A stretch of 64,000 bases of DNA from [Clostridium] symbiosum (GTDB lineage: Bacteria; Bacillota; Clostridia; Lachnospirales; Lachnospiraceae). Below the pieces are notes generated by a model, which was not told the DNA's origin, searched no databases, and worked only from the letters and a program-made list of their open reading frames with translations. The position numbers and the translations under genes were made by a program. The stretch is taken from the NCBI GenBank assembly GCA_021769625.1, contig JAETSN010000017.1, positions 1 to 64,000 of the forward strand, given 5' to 3'. Position 1 is the first letter of the stretch. Each line of letters begins with the position of its first letter. Of the stretch, positions 1 through 7,492 are shown piece by piece.

Positions 1-16
1 CCCGAATAATCAAGAA

Positions 17-132
17 TTATCCTTTATCCACCACCATCAAATTCCTCGGATGCCTATGCACCAAAATATCCTTCTGCTTTGTATTCGACACATGGGTATA
101 AATCTCTTTCATACTGATGGAACTATGCCAGC
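17..132 (-). pseudogene. Truncated 3' end of a tyrosine recombinase
   Basis: Read on the minus strand this encodes only the last ~36 residues of an integrase, from the HSSIS motif through EIYTHV to the C-terminal MVVDKG, followed by a stop. The DNA is nearly identical to the 3' end of the complete recombinase at 2416-3348. The homology breaks off near 132, so the catalytic core is missing. It is a leftover of a second recombinase copy, either from an earlier insertion or from recombination between copies. The copy ends one codon earlier than the intact gene. Identity as a remnant is seen directly; the history is inference. Confidence 0.8.
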
Positions 133-234
133 GCAGAGAAATTGAAGGGGTATGACATCATTGCGCTGCATCACCTATATGACGGCATCTATAATAAGAC
201 GGACTACGCCCATCTGTACCGTTCTCTTTTATGA
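133..234 (+). pseudogene. Unidentified C-terminal gene fragment
   Basis: After the integrase remnant, a plus-strand frame encodes about 33 residues (AEKLKGYDII, then HHLYDGIYNKTDY, ending RSLL) and stops at 232-234. It has no start codon or ribosome site and begins where homology to the integrase ends, so it looks like the tail of a gene cut by a rearrangement. I do not recognise the family. Confidence 0.35.
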
Positions 235-291
235 TTACTGTTTAAATCCCGATCTGCGTAGTAATACTATAAACAAAAATCTAGGAGTCTA

Positions 292-320
292 TTGAAAAAA
301 TGTCCCGAATAATATATAAT
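292..320 (+). promoter_or_regulatory. SigA-type promoter of the DUF6088 gene
   Basis: TTGAAA at 292-297 and TATAAT at 315-320 are separated by 17 bp, a near-consensus vegetative promoter. The -10 box lies in the centre of the palindrome at 301-330, so occupancy of that palindrome would block RNA polymerase. Confidence 0.8.
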
Positions 321-330
321 ATTCGGGACA
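301..330. promoter_or_regulatory. Palindromic operator over the -10 box
   Basis: Perfect 11-bp inverted repeat (TGTCCCGAATA, 8-bp spacer, TATTCGGGACA) ending just before the ribosome site of the DUF6088 gene. AbiEi-type antitoxins are known to repress their own promoters through inverted repeats, so self-binding by the downstream protein is the natural inference. The window's first ten bases (CCCGAATAAT) repeat half of this arm. Confidence 0.7.
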
Positions 331-346
331 AAAGGAGGTGTGCAAA

Positions 347-958
347 GTGGCAAATGGATATTCCAAGCAGATACAGGAACGAATTGGCGCAGCGGTAGAA
401 GGAACGGTTTTTGTCAATTCTGATTTTGCTGATATTGCTGATACGGAAACCATAAGACGGAACCTGAACCGGCTTACACAGGCAGGTACGCTCCGGCGAA
501 TTTTGAAAGGTGTTTATGAAAAGCCGGAATACAGCGAAATGCTGAAAGAATATGTAGCGGCGGACCCGGAGGCGGTAGCAAAAGCGCTGGCCCGGAACTA
601 CCACTGGACGATTGCTCCCTGTGGGAATACGGCGCTCAACCTGTTAGGACTTTCCACTCAGGTAACAGCAGTATGGTCCTATATCAGCGACGGTCCATAT
701 AAGACCTATGAGTGGAATTCCACAAAGCTGGAATTTAAGCACAGAACCAATAAGGAGATCACGGGTCTTTCCTATATGACGGTTCTGGTAATTCAGGCAT
801 TGAAAACTTTGGGGAAAACAAATGTCACTTCCAAAACGATTCAGACGTTCAGTTCCCGGTTGAATGAGGACGATAAAACCACTATGCTAAGAGAGGCAGC
901 AGAATCTACGGATTGGGTCTACAATGCGATACGGCAGATTGCGCACACGAAATGCTGA
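347..958 (+). CDS. DUF6088 / AbiEi-like antitoxin, without its toxin
   Basis: About 203 residues. An N-terminal winged-helix region (DIADTETIRRNLNRL, then AGTLRRILKGVYEKP) is followed by the DUF6088 body with the APCGNTALNLLGL segment. This family is the antitoxin side of type IV AbiE-like toxin-antitoxin pairs, normally followed by a nucleotidyltransferase toxin. The GTG at 347 is preferred because AAAGGAGG at 331-338 sits 8 bases upstream; an in-frame GTG at 338 overlaps that site. No nucleotidyltransferase follows: the next DNA is a phage-like fragment on the other strand. It is therefore an orphan antitoxin, probably cut off from its partner by a deletion. Confidence 0.8.
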   Translation: MANGYSKQIQERIGAAVEGTVFVNSDFADIADTETIRRNLNRLTQAGTLRRILKGVYEKPEYSEMLKEYVAADPEAVAKALARNYHWTIAPCGNTALNLLGLSTQVTAVWSYISDGPYKTYEWNSTKLEFKHRTNKEITGLSYMTVLVIQALKTLGKTNVTSKTIQTFSSRLNEDDKTTMLREAAESTDWVYNAIRQIAHTKC

Positions 959-1028
959 TACTCTCTGAAACAATATCTTCTTGTATTCTTCTGCACCGCC
1001 TGCAGAAATGCTTCACTCACCAGATACA
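955..1028 (-). pseudogene. N-terminal fragment of a phage-like small protein
   Basis: A minus-strand ATG at 1028 with a good GGAGG site opens MYLVSEAFLQAVQKNTRRY, which resembles the start of prophage structural proteins of Clostridia. After about 20 residues the frame runs into the tail of the DUF6088 gene. The abrupt end suggests a junction where prophage or integrative-element DNA was lost. The phage link rests on recall of similar N-termini and is tentative. Confidence 0.3.
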
Positions 1029-1248
1029 TGAGAACACCTCCCATCACATAAAAAAAGCACCAAACATTGTCGTCTGATGCACATTTAACATAAATAAGAA
1101 AATAGAGAGGATACACTTAAGATCCTCTCTAATCGTTTGACATTTTTAGTCCTCCTGAACGATGATATCATATCAACGGAAAACCATCCGCCACATACTG
1201 TAAGCAGATACCAAAAAGGTATGATACAAAGTCATCAAAAATATAATA

Positions 1249-2319
1249 TCAGCATTCGTTATCTGTGTCAATAGTTTTTATTCGACACATTAATTTTTTG
1301 TTTTCGCTTTCAAGAAACTTTATCTTATCTTCCAATTGAACAATCTGTTTTTTATCGCTCTCTATAACTTTCTTAAGCTTATTTCGCTCTTTCTTGATGT
1401 TATTATATGCATTTTTCAATGATTTATTCGAAGCAATTAATTCTTCCATCCGCAAATATGACGGAAGTACTCGCATTCCCCAAAATGATCTTTGATCCTT
1501 TTCCTCTACTGAATGACCTCCATTATATGAGATTCTATGAATTTGCTTCATGAAATCAGTAATTTGTTGCTCTACTTTACATCCCTCTAATTTAATAATA
1601 TTATATGCAACAAAATCAGCAAGTTGCAATCCTGCTAAATTATCGCTCTTCGAGAAAGCGACAATCGTACGATTTCTGCTTTGCACTGCTACACTATCTG
1701 TATAAACTATGCCCTTATTATTTGCTTGAATTTTGTGGTATACATTAATGAGTCTCACATCAGGTGATTTTGCTGAATTCTCACCAAGGTTATTTCTGGA
1801 TTCATATACCACATCTCCATAGCCGTCATTTACAGATAAATAATGTGTGTAATTTTCGATCACTTTTTGAAGCGCAATATTATATTTATCGTCAATAAGA
1901 TGTATTCCATTATGTCCTTCATCAATAAAGAACAAGTCTTGTAATTGTTGTAGCTTAATAACACAGCTGAACACCGTAGCACTTGCTTTCTTTAGCAATT
2001 GAGACATTCTTCCGTATACTTGATAGTATATTTTTTCAATTTCTTCTTCCGTTTTCTTAATGAATTCCTGATATTCTTCCTTCACACCAACAATATTATT
2101 TGTTTTTCTGTTATCAAATACTTTTTGTAACTCTGTACAATGTAAAACAGGATTATTTTTTCTTATGTATTCTTCATCCCAAATAAGCTTTTTTATCTCT
2201 TCTAATCCTTGTTCCAATATACATATATCATCTTTTTTTAGTGCAATTCCTGCAATTGCAAAAGTTTTTGAAGTTCTGAACTCACTCTCATCTAAAAATA
2301 ACACGTACTCATCTTTCAT
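1249..2319 (-). CDS. DUF3800 domain protein with C-terminal coiled coil
   Basis: 356 residues. The N-terminus has the DUF3800 signature LFLDESE (acidic pair) followed by FAIAGIAL. The family's second conserved segment, SDNLAGLQLADFVAYNI, lies near residue 235. DUF3800 proteins have an RNase H-like fold and are common on mobile and defence loci, but their biochemical role is unsettled. Residues ~295-350 (SLKNAYNNIKKERNKLKKV and on) form a Lys/Glu-rich coiled coil, unusual as an added tail. The coding DNA is clearly more AT-rich than the metabolic genes downstream, consistent with transfer. It stands alone between the DUF6088 locus and the recombinase. Confidence 0.8.
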   Translation of the reverse strand: MKDEYVLFLDESEFRTSKTFAIAGIALKKDDICILEQGLEEIKKLIWDEEYIRKNNPVLHCTELQKVFDNRKTNNIVGVKEEYQEFIKKTEEEIEKIYYQVYGRMSQLLKKASATVFSCVIKLQQLQDLFFIDEGHNGIHLIDDKYNIALQKVIENYTHYLSVNDGYGDVVYESRNNLGENSAKSPDVRLINVYHKIQANNKGIVYTDSVAVQSRNRTIVAFSKSDNLAGLQLADFVAYNIIKLEGCKVEQQITDFMKQIHRISYNGGHSVEEKDQRSFWGMRVLPSYLRMEELIASNKSLKNAYNNIKKERNKLKKVIESDKKQIVQLEDKIKFLESENKKLMCRIKTIDTDNEC

Positions 2320-2415
2320 CTATATAATCACCTTATCTTGTGTGTTTTATATTATTGTGTATAATAATCTTTTTTTATTATAATCTAAAAAATCAGTTAA
2401 GTCATCAAATTTTTT

Positions 2416-3348
2416 TCACATATATCCTTTATCCACCACCATTAAATTCCTCGGATGCCTGTGCACCAAAATATCCTTCTGTTTCGTATTCGACACATGG
2501 GTATATATCTCTGTCGTGCTGATGGAACTATGTCCGAGCATCCTCTGTATATATCTGATATCCACATCCTGCTCCAGCAGAAGGGTCGCAAAGGAATGCC
2601 GAAACATATGCGGGGTGATATGCTGGCTGATACCGGCTAATTTGGCATAGCGGGCAATCATATACCGGACTGACTGATCTGATAATTTATTTCCCAGCCT
2701 GTTTACAAAAAAATACCCGCAGGATTCTATATCCGCCTGAAAAACTTCCTGATACAGAACCAGTGCGGACACAACGTCCTGATTGCCGATCTGTAAAATT
2801 CTCTCCTTTGCACCCTTCCCGTATATTAGGATATTCCTACTCTCAAGGTCTATATCCGACGGCTTTAAAGCGCATAATTCCGATATCCTCATGCCGGTAG
2901 CAAACAATAATTCAATGACCGCTATATCCCTGACACAGCAGCGGCGTTGGTACTCGGAACCGGCATTTTCCTTCTGAGTGTAAATTGCAGACAGAAATGT
3001 CTGTATGGAGTGGAAAGGGATCGTTTTTGGCAGGAGCTTTGCTTCCCGGAACCGAATATCCAACTTCTTAAAAGGATTTTCCTCTATCACTTCCTTATAC
3101 TCCATATGGTGAAAGAAAGCTTTCAGGCTTGCGATCTTTCGCTTTACAGTCTTGGGTTTATTCTGCTTATGCAGACAGGTTATAAAATTGTCCACAACAT
3201 CTTTGGAAAAACAGGCTGATGTATCAACACAGAAATCTTCGTACTGTCCCAGATCTATCCGGTAAGCTTTCAATGTTTTGGAGTCCAGCCGTTTCCGATA
3301 AGTACAATATTCCAGATATTCCTTGATAAGATCATTTAATTTTTTCAT
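2416..3348 (-). CDS. Tyrosine recombinase / integrase (XerC/D-like)
   Basis: 310 residues. The N-terminal SAM-like domain (residues 1-100, DLIKEYLEYCTYRKRLDSKT) precedes the catalytic domain: the first Arg in ATGMRISELCALKPSD, Lys in GKGAKER, HMFRHSFAT (HxxR), LGHSSISTTEIYTHV (His and catalytic Tyr). All catalytic residues are present, so it should be active. The size fits a Xer-like or element-borne integrase. A second 3' fragment of the same gene lies at 17-132. The ribosome site AAGGAG is about 12 bases upstream and sits inside a hairpin (3354-3391). It probably moves, or once moved, the accessory genes around it; no clear att sites are visible. Confidence 0.9.
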   Translation of the reverse strand: MKKLNDLIKEYLEYCTYRKRLDSKTLKAYRIDLGQYEDFCVDTSACFSKDVVDNFITCLHKQNKPKTVKRKIASLKAFFHHMEYKEVIEENPFKKLDIRFREAKLLPKTIPFHSIQTFLSAIYTQKENAGSEYQRRCCVRDIAVIELLFATGMRISELCALKPSDIDLESRNILIYGKGAKERILQIGNQDVVSALVLYQEVFQADIESCGYFFVNRLGNKLSDQSVRYMIARYAKLAGISQHITPHMFRHSFATLLLEQDVDIRYIQRMLGHSSISTTEIYTHVSNTKQKDILVHRHPRNLMVVDKGYM

Positions 3349-3353
3349 AAAAA

Positions 3354-3391
3354 AGACACTCTCCTTAGTTTTTAACTAATTATGAGTGTCT
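3354..3391 (-). promoter_or_regulatory. Leader hairpin enclosing the recombinase ribosome site
   Basis: AGACACTC at 3354-3361 pairs with GAGTGTCT at 3384-3391, and TTAGT/AACTA pair inside. The AAGGAG of the recombinase falls within the stem, so folding could limit translation. The structure is seen in the sequence; the regulatory role is inferred. Confidence 0.45.
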
Positions 3392-3559
3392 GCCTCCTGA
3401 TTGTCTATCAGATATTTTATATGCTAAAATATCGTAATTCAAATTATACAATGTAAGATGGAAAAAGAAATATACCGGGTCTTATGATCCCTTCTCTTCA
3501 TCCATCTCCAATACCAAAAACCTTTTTTCCTGTCCAACCGGAGATATATGATTGTCTCA

Positions 3560-3916
3560 TTATTCAATAACTTTAAAAGGCGGATGCCCGGTTTCTTTAT
3601 ATTTTATTACACTTGGTTTCCGAAATCTTAAACTGGTCTTCAATTCAACGATTCCCTTCTCCCTAAAATATACCTCAATCCATAAGGGATACAAGGGAGC
3701 CAGACTCGAAAACATATATACAACTTGTTCCAAGCTTAACAACCTTCCTCCCAGATTGCCTTCATTAAAAATGCTCAGCCTCAAATAATCATCCTTTGAA
3801 TTATGTGTCTTACCCTCTTCCATATCAGTAGTGATAATAAATCTTACATCTTGGATATTTTCATATCTCTCCTGCAACACCTGAACCAGATTATTCCTAA
3901 ACTTATATTTATTCAC
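3560..3916 (-). CDS. Small hypothetical protein, family not identified
   Basis: 118 residues, acidic and soluble, no membrane segment. Notable stretches are LPLWIEVYF-like text (YPLWIEVYFREKGIVEL) and the C-terminal SLRFRKPS ... ETGHPPFKVIE, which I recall as a conserved ending in small Firmicute proteins of unknown role, some near contact-dependent toxin or immunity loci. Nothing in the neighbours confirms such a role. The GAAAAC-GGAGGA region just upstream of the ATG is compatible with translation. It stands alone, flanked by ~200-bp AT-rich spacers with no visible gene. Confidence 0.55.
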   Translation of the reverse strand: MNKYKFRNNLVQVLQERYENIQDVRFIITTDMEEGKTHNSKDDYLRLSIFNEGNLGGRLLSLEQVVYMFSSLAPLYPLWIEVYFREKGIVELKTSLRFRKPSVIKYKETGHPPFKVIE

Positions 3917-4124
3917 TACTGTTTTCCTCCTGAAGAGTTTATATTCTTATATTTCGTTCCTACTACAAACAAATGCTGTGATTAAAAAAGTTATAAGCAT
4001 AAATCACTGACAGCCGGTTTCCAGAAATATAGTGTAACATACCCTTCCTTGTATTCTCACTTTAATACCTCCCAGTTGAAATTTGGGAAAAAATGGTTAT
4101 TTAATTTTATGAGTGAACCAACGA

Positions 4125-4460
4125 TCACCTCGCCGAAGCATACAACGGATTTGCTTCACGAACCATTCCCGCATACTCCTCCTTTAATTCCAAAAATGCC
4201 GTTTCAACTTCTACGGGTATATCGACATGGGCAATAAAGCCTTTCCCGTTCGGTCCGTATCCCTCTATGCTGTCAGACAAACGCGGAATCTCGCCCATCA
4301 GCAGGGTAATATATCTGTTCATATCCCACATTCCTTTTATGTTCTCTTCATAAACCGGTTGGGAGTCCTTTACGATCACCCTTGCCCTGTATGTAGAAAA
4401 ATTGATGATCAGAGTATCGGTGACGTATTTTCTTAGTCTGGCCTCCATTCTGTATTGCAT
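4125..4460 (-). CDS. Hypothetical protein, uncertain start
   Basis: An open frame continues up to 4646, but its upstream part overlaps the TrpB-like gene and its terminator, so an internal start (ATG at 4460, MQYRMEARLRKYV) is more plausible. The region encodes a mixed alpha/beta-like polypeptide (TDTLIINFSTYRARVIV, HVDIPVEVETAFLELKEEY) with no motif I recognise. No strong ribosome site precedes 4460. It could equally be the C-terminal remnant of a longer gene. Function unknown. Confidence 0.4.
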   Translation of the reverse strand: MQYRMEARLRKYVTDTLIINFSTYRARVIVKDSQPVYEENIKGMWDMNRYITLLMGEIPRLSDSIEGYGPNGKGFIAHVDIPVEVETAFLELKEEYAGMVREANPLYASAR

Positions 4461-4549
4461 GGTTGCGTCCTGCGCAAGAATTATGGAACGAGACGGCAGT
4501 CCTTTTTCTCTGATCAGATACAGCAAATAAGTGATATAACTTTTTTCAG

Positions 4550-4585
4550 AGAAAAGAAACAGCCGCCACTTCATCGTGACGGCTG
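4550..4585 (-). terminator. Terminator after the TrpB-like gene
   Basis: On the minus strand CAGCCGTCAC, a 6-base loop and GTGGCGGCTG form a 10-bp stem (one mismatch) directly followed by TTTCTTTT, six bases after the stop codon of the TrpB-like gene. Confidence 0.8.
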
Positions 4586-4590
4586 TCCCC

Positions 4591-5973
4591 CTACTCCTGC
4601 CCCGGTACCTTCGGCAGCTTCGCAAAACTCTCCTCCAGTTCCGCATCGGTAGGAATATAGTCTGTCATCTCACCGTTGTGGAACTTCTCGTAAGCCACCA
4701 TATCAAAATAGCCTGTGCCGGTAAGGCCGAAAAGGATCGTCTTTTCTTCCCCGGTCTCCTTGCACTTCATCGCCTCGTCGATCGCCACACGGATCGCATG
4801 GCTGCTCTCCGGCGCGGGAAGGATGCCTTCCACTCTCGCGAACTGTTCCGCCGCCTCAAAGACGCGGGTCTGCTCCACGGAGACAGCCTCCATATAGCCG
4901 TCATGATAGAGCTGGGACAGGGTGCTGCTCATGCCGTGATACCGCAGTCCGCCCGCATGGTTGGCGGAAGGAATAAAGCCGCTGCCCAGCGTGTACATCT
5001 TCGCTAACGGGCATACCATTCCCGTATCACAGAAATCATACGCGAAACGCCCTCTTGTAAAGCTGGGGCAGGAAGCCGGTTCCACGGCGATAAAGCGGTA
5101 GTCCTTCTCCCCTCTCAGTTTCTCGCCCATAAACGGGGAGATCAGGCCGCCCAGATTGCTGCCGCCGCCCGCACAGCCGATGATCACATCCGGCACAATG
5201 CCGTACTTATCCATCGCCGCCTTTGCCTCCAGCCCGATCACGGACTGATGCAGAAGCACCTGATTTAACACGCTGCCGAGCACATAACGGTAGCCCGGTG
5301 TGCCGGTCGCCACTTCCACCGCCTCGGAGATCGCGCAGCCCAGAGAGCCGGTCGTACCCGGGTGCTCTGCCAGGATCTTCTTTCCGATCTCTGTATCCAT
5401 GGACGGGGACGGGGTGACGGATGCGCCGTAAGTCCGCATCACTTCGCGCCGGAAGGGTTTCTGCTCGTAGCTCACCTTCACCATATATACCTTGCAGTCC
5501 AGATCCAGATAAGCGCACGCCATGGAGAGCGCCGTCCCCCACTGTCCCGCGCCGGTCTCGGTGGTCACGCCCTTCAGCCCCTGCTTCTTCGCATAGTACG
5601 CCTGCGCAATGGCGCTGTTCAGTTTGTGGGAACCGGACGTATTGTTTCCCTCGAATTTATAGTAGATCTTTGCCGGTGTCTGCAGTTTTTCTTCCAGACA
5701 GTAGGCACGCACCAACGGCGAGGGCCGGTACATCTTATAGAAATCCCTGATCTCCTGCGGGATGGGGATATTCTTTGTCGTATCATCCAGTTCCTGTTTT
5801 ACCAGTTCGTCACAGAACACAGGCCTAAGGTCCTCAAAGCCCATCGGCTCCCCTGTTCCGGGATTTAAAAGCGGCGCCGGCTTATTCTTCATATCCGCCC
5901 GCACATTATACCAGTCTCTCGGCATCTCCTCCTCCGAGAGATAAATCTTATAGGGAATTTTTTCGTTTGCCAT
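4591..5973 (-). CDS. trpB: Stand-alone TrpB-like PLP enzyme (TrpB2 type)
   Basis: 460 residues. A PLP-dependent beta-family enzyme of the TrpB-like (TrpB2) subfamily, which makes tryptophan from serine and indole. The PLP lysine is in SGSHKLNSA, ETGAGQWGTAL is the substrate loop, CAGGGSNLGG binds phosphate. The ATG at 5973 is chosen because AAAAGGAGAACCGT precedes it; an upstream ATG has no ribosome site. There is no trpA or other trp gene nearby, as usual for this subfamily, which may salvage indole. The gene is monocistronic between a consensus promoter (6017-6046) and its own terminator (4550-4585). Confidence 0.92.
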   Translation of the reverse strand: MANEKIPYKIYLSEEEMPRDWYNVRADMKNKPAPLLNPGTGEPMGFEDLRPVFCDELVKQELDDTTKNIPIPQEIRDFYKMYRPSPLVRAYCLEEKLQTPAKIYYKFEGNNTSGSHKLNSAIAQAYYAKKQGLKGVTTETGAGQWGTALSMACAYLDLDCKVYMVKVSYEQKPFRREVMRTYGASVTPSPSMDTEIGKKILAEHPGTTGSLGCAISEAVEVATGTPGYRYVLGSVLNQVLLHQSVIGLEAKAAMDKYGIVPDVIIGCAGGGSNLGGLISPFMGEKLRGEKDYRFIAVEPASCPSFTRGRFAYDFCDTGMVCPLAKMYTLGSGFIPSANHAGGLRYHGMSSTLSQLYHDGYMEAVSVEQTRVFEAAEQFARVEGILPAPESSHAIRVAIDEAMKCKETGEEKTILFGLTGTGYFDMVAYEKFHNGEMTDYIPTDAELEESFAKLPKVPGQE

Positions 5974-6016
5974 ACGGTTCTCCTTTTCCTTTTTATAACA
6001 GTTATCACCGTTTCCC

Positions 6017-6046
6017 ATTGTAGAGTCTTTTGCAGGCTCTTGTCAA
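6017..6046 (-). promoter_or_regulatory. Promoter of the TrpB-like gene
   Basis: Minus-strand TTGACA (6041-6046) and TACAAT (6017-6022) separated by 18 bp, about 45 bases upstream of the ATG at 5973. No T-box or leader structure fits in the short untranslated region. Confidence 0.8.
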
Positions 6047-6058
6047 GAAAAACAGGCA

Positions 6059-7270
6059 TCAAATGTCGATTTTCCCGAGCAGGTAATCCAGCGCGTTAAA
6101 CCGCCGGATCCCCTCGTAATCCGCCGGCGGATCCACATCCAGCGTCATGATGCATTTCGGATAATTATCGGGTATTTTCTGAAGCGGCTTTAACTCCCGC
6201 AAAAGCGTGCTCTCCTCCCGGACCGTCGCCGCCGCCTGAATATATTTCAGTCCGTTTTCATCCATCGCGACAAAATCCACTTCCAGATTGTCCACCTTGC
6301 CCACATACACCCTGTAGCCACGCCGGATCAGCTCCAGATAGATCACATTCTCCAGAATATGCCCCGTATCCGCCTGCCCTGTATTTCCGAGCATGGTATT
6401 CCTAAGCCCGATATCCACCATATAATATTTTTCCAGCGTCTTCAGATACTGCTTCCCCTTCACCTCATACCGCTTTGCCTGATAGATAATGTAGGATTCC
6501 ATAAACGATGTCAGGTAGGACTCCACCGTCCGCACATTGATACTTCTGCCGTTTGAGGTCATGGTGTCGCTGATCTTTTTGGTAGAGAGCGGATTTCCGA
6601 TATTGTCCGCAATAAACCGCGCCACGCTCTCCAGCATCATCACATCCGTGATCTTTTTCCTGCCCACCACATCTTTCAGCACAATGGTGTCATAGATGCT
6701 CCGCAGATATTCCCGCACCTGCTTCTGATCCCCGCCAAGCGTCGATGTAAAAGGAAACGAACCTGTCTCGATATATTTCCGGTAGGCTCTCTCCGCCCCT
6801 TCTTCCATCCCGTCTATCTGCACAAACTCCGCAAAGGAAAACGGCAGCATCTCGATCTGCACATACCTTCCCGTCAGCAGTGTTGCAAGTTCGCCCGACA
6901 GCATATAAGAATTGGAGCCTGTTATATAAATATCCACATTCTCCTTCACAAAGAAACTGTCTATGACCCTCTGAAAATCCCTGACATTCTGCACCTCATC
7001 CAGAATAAGATAGGTCATTTTTTCCGGCAGTATCCGGTCTTTGATATACCGGTACAAAGCTTTTGGCTCCCAGAGCTCCTCATACTCATACTCTTCAAAG
7101 TTAATGCTGATGATCTGCCCCTCGTCCGTCCCCTCTTCCAGCAGATATTCCCGGAACATTTTTAATAAAGTGGACTTCCCGCACCGTCGGATACCGGTGA
7201 TGACCTTTATTATTTTTTTATCTTTCCAGCCCAGCAATTGCTGAAAATATTCCTGCCGCACCACTTCCAT
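6059..7270 (-). CDS. AAA ATPase with C-terminal DUF4143
   Basis: 403 residues. An AAA_14 domain carries Walker A GIRRCGKST near residue 27 and Walker B TYLILDEVQN near residue 90. The C-terminal DUF4143 domain (residues ~200-390, GNPLSTKKISDTM, LENVIYLELIRRGYRVYVGK, LEVDFVA) resembles a restriction-endonuclease fold. Such proteins are abundant in gut anaerobes; the role is unknown. The ATG at 7270 follows GGGGGGAGAG. Transcription should start from a promoter embedded in a large palindrome (7329-7376), suggesting tight control. The gene is monocistronic. Confidence 0.88.
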   Translation of the reverse strand: MEVVRQEYFQQLLGWKDKKIIKVITGIRRCGKSTLLKMFREYLLEEGTDEGQIISINFEEYEYEELWEPKALYRYIKDRILPEKMTYLILDEVQNVRDFQRVIDSFFVKENVDIYITGSNSYMLSGELATLLTGRYVQIEMLPFSFAEFVQIDGMEEGAERAYRKYIETGSFPFTSTLGGDQKQVREYLRSIYDTIVLKDVVGRKKITDVMMLESVARFIADNIGNPLSTKKISDTMTSNGRSINVRTVESYLTSFMESYIIYQAKRYEVKGKQYLKTLEKYYMVDIGLRNTMLGNTGQADTGHILENVIYLELIRRGYRVYVGKVDNLEVDFVAMDENGLKYIQAAATVREESTLLRELKPLQKIPDNYPKCIMTLDVDPPADYEGIRRFNALDYLLGKIDI

Positions 7271-7309
7271 GATGATCTCTCCCCCCGGGAACAATATTTC
7301 TTTCTATAT

Positions 7310-7338
7310 ATTATATGCAAAAAAACAAAAATTATCAA
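7310..7338 (-). promoter_or_regulatory. Promoter of the AAA/DUF4143 gene
   Basis: Minus-strand TTGATA (7333-7338) and TATAAT (7310-7315) with a 17-bp spacer. The -35 box lies within the nearer arm of the 7329-7376 inverted repeat. Confidence 0.75.
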
Positions 7339-7376
7339 TAGTTTTTGCACTGCGCTACAAAAACTATTGATAATTT
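7329..7376. promoter_or_regulatory. Perfect 19-bp inverted repeat overlapping a promoter
   Basis: Two perfect 19-bp arms (7329-7347 and 7358-7376) around a 10-base centre. The arms are AT-rich and there is no flanking T-run of terminator type, so this is unlikely to be a terminator. Overlap with the -35 box of the AAA/DUF4143 gene makes it a candidate operator. The binding protein is unknown; no DNA-binding regulator is adjacent. Confidence 0.7.
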
Positions 7377-7492
7377 ACAACTTTTTTCGATATTATATTC
7401 CTTTCTTCTCCTGCCACTCTTGCATACTTCCCCTCATGCCACTATCGGCGGCACAGACAAATCCCAGTGTGAAATTCTCTTCACAATTTGAT

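Noticed and set aside
4461..4646. N-terminal extension of the 4125-4460 gene
   Set aside because: It overlaps the TrpB-like stop and uses the terminator stem as coding sequence; Arg-rich content (RSCRRYRGRSRG) is a shadow.
5207..5542. Arg/Gly-rich open frames inside the TrpB-like gene
   Set aside because: Frame shadows of a GC-rich coding region with no start signals.
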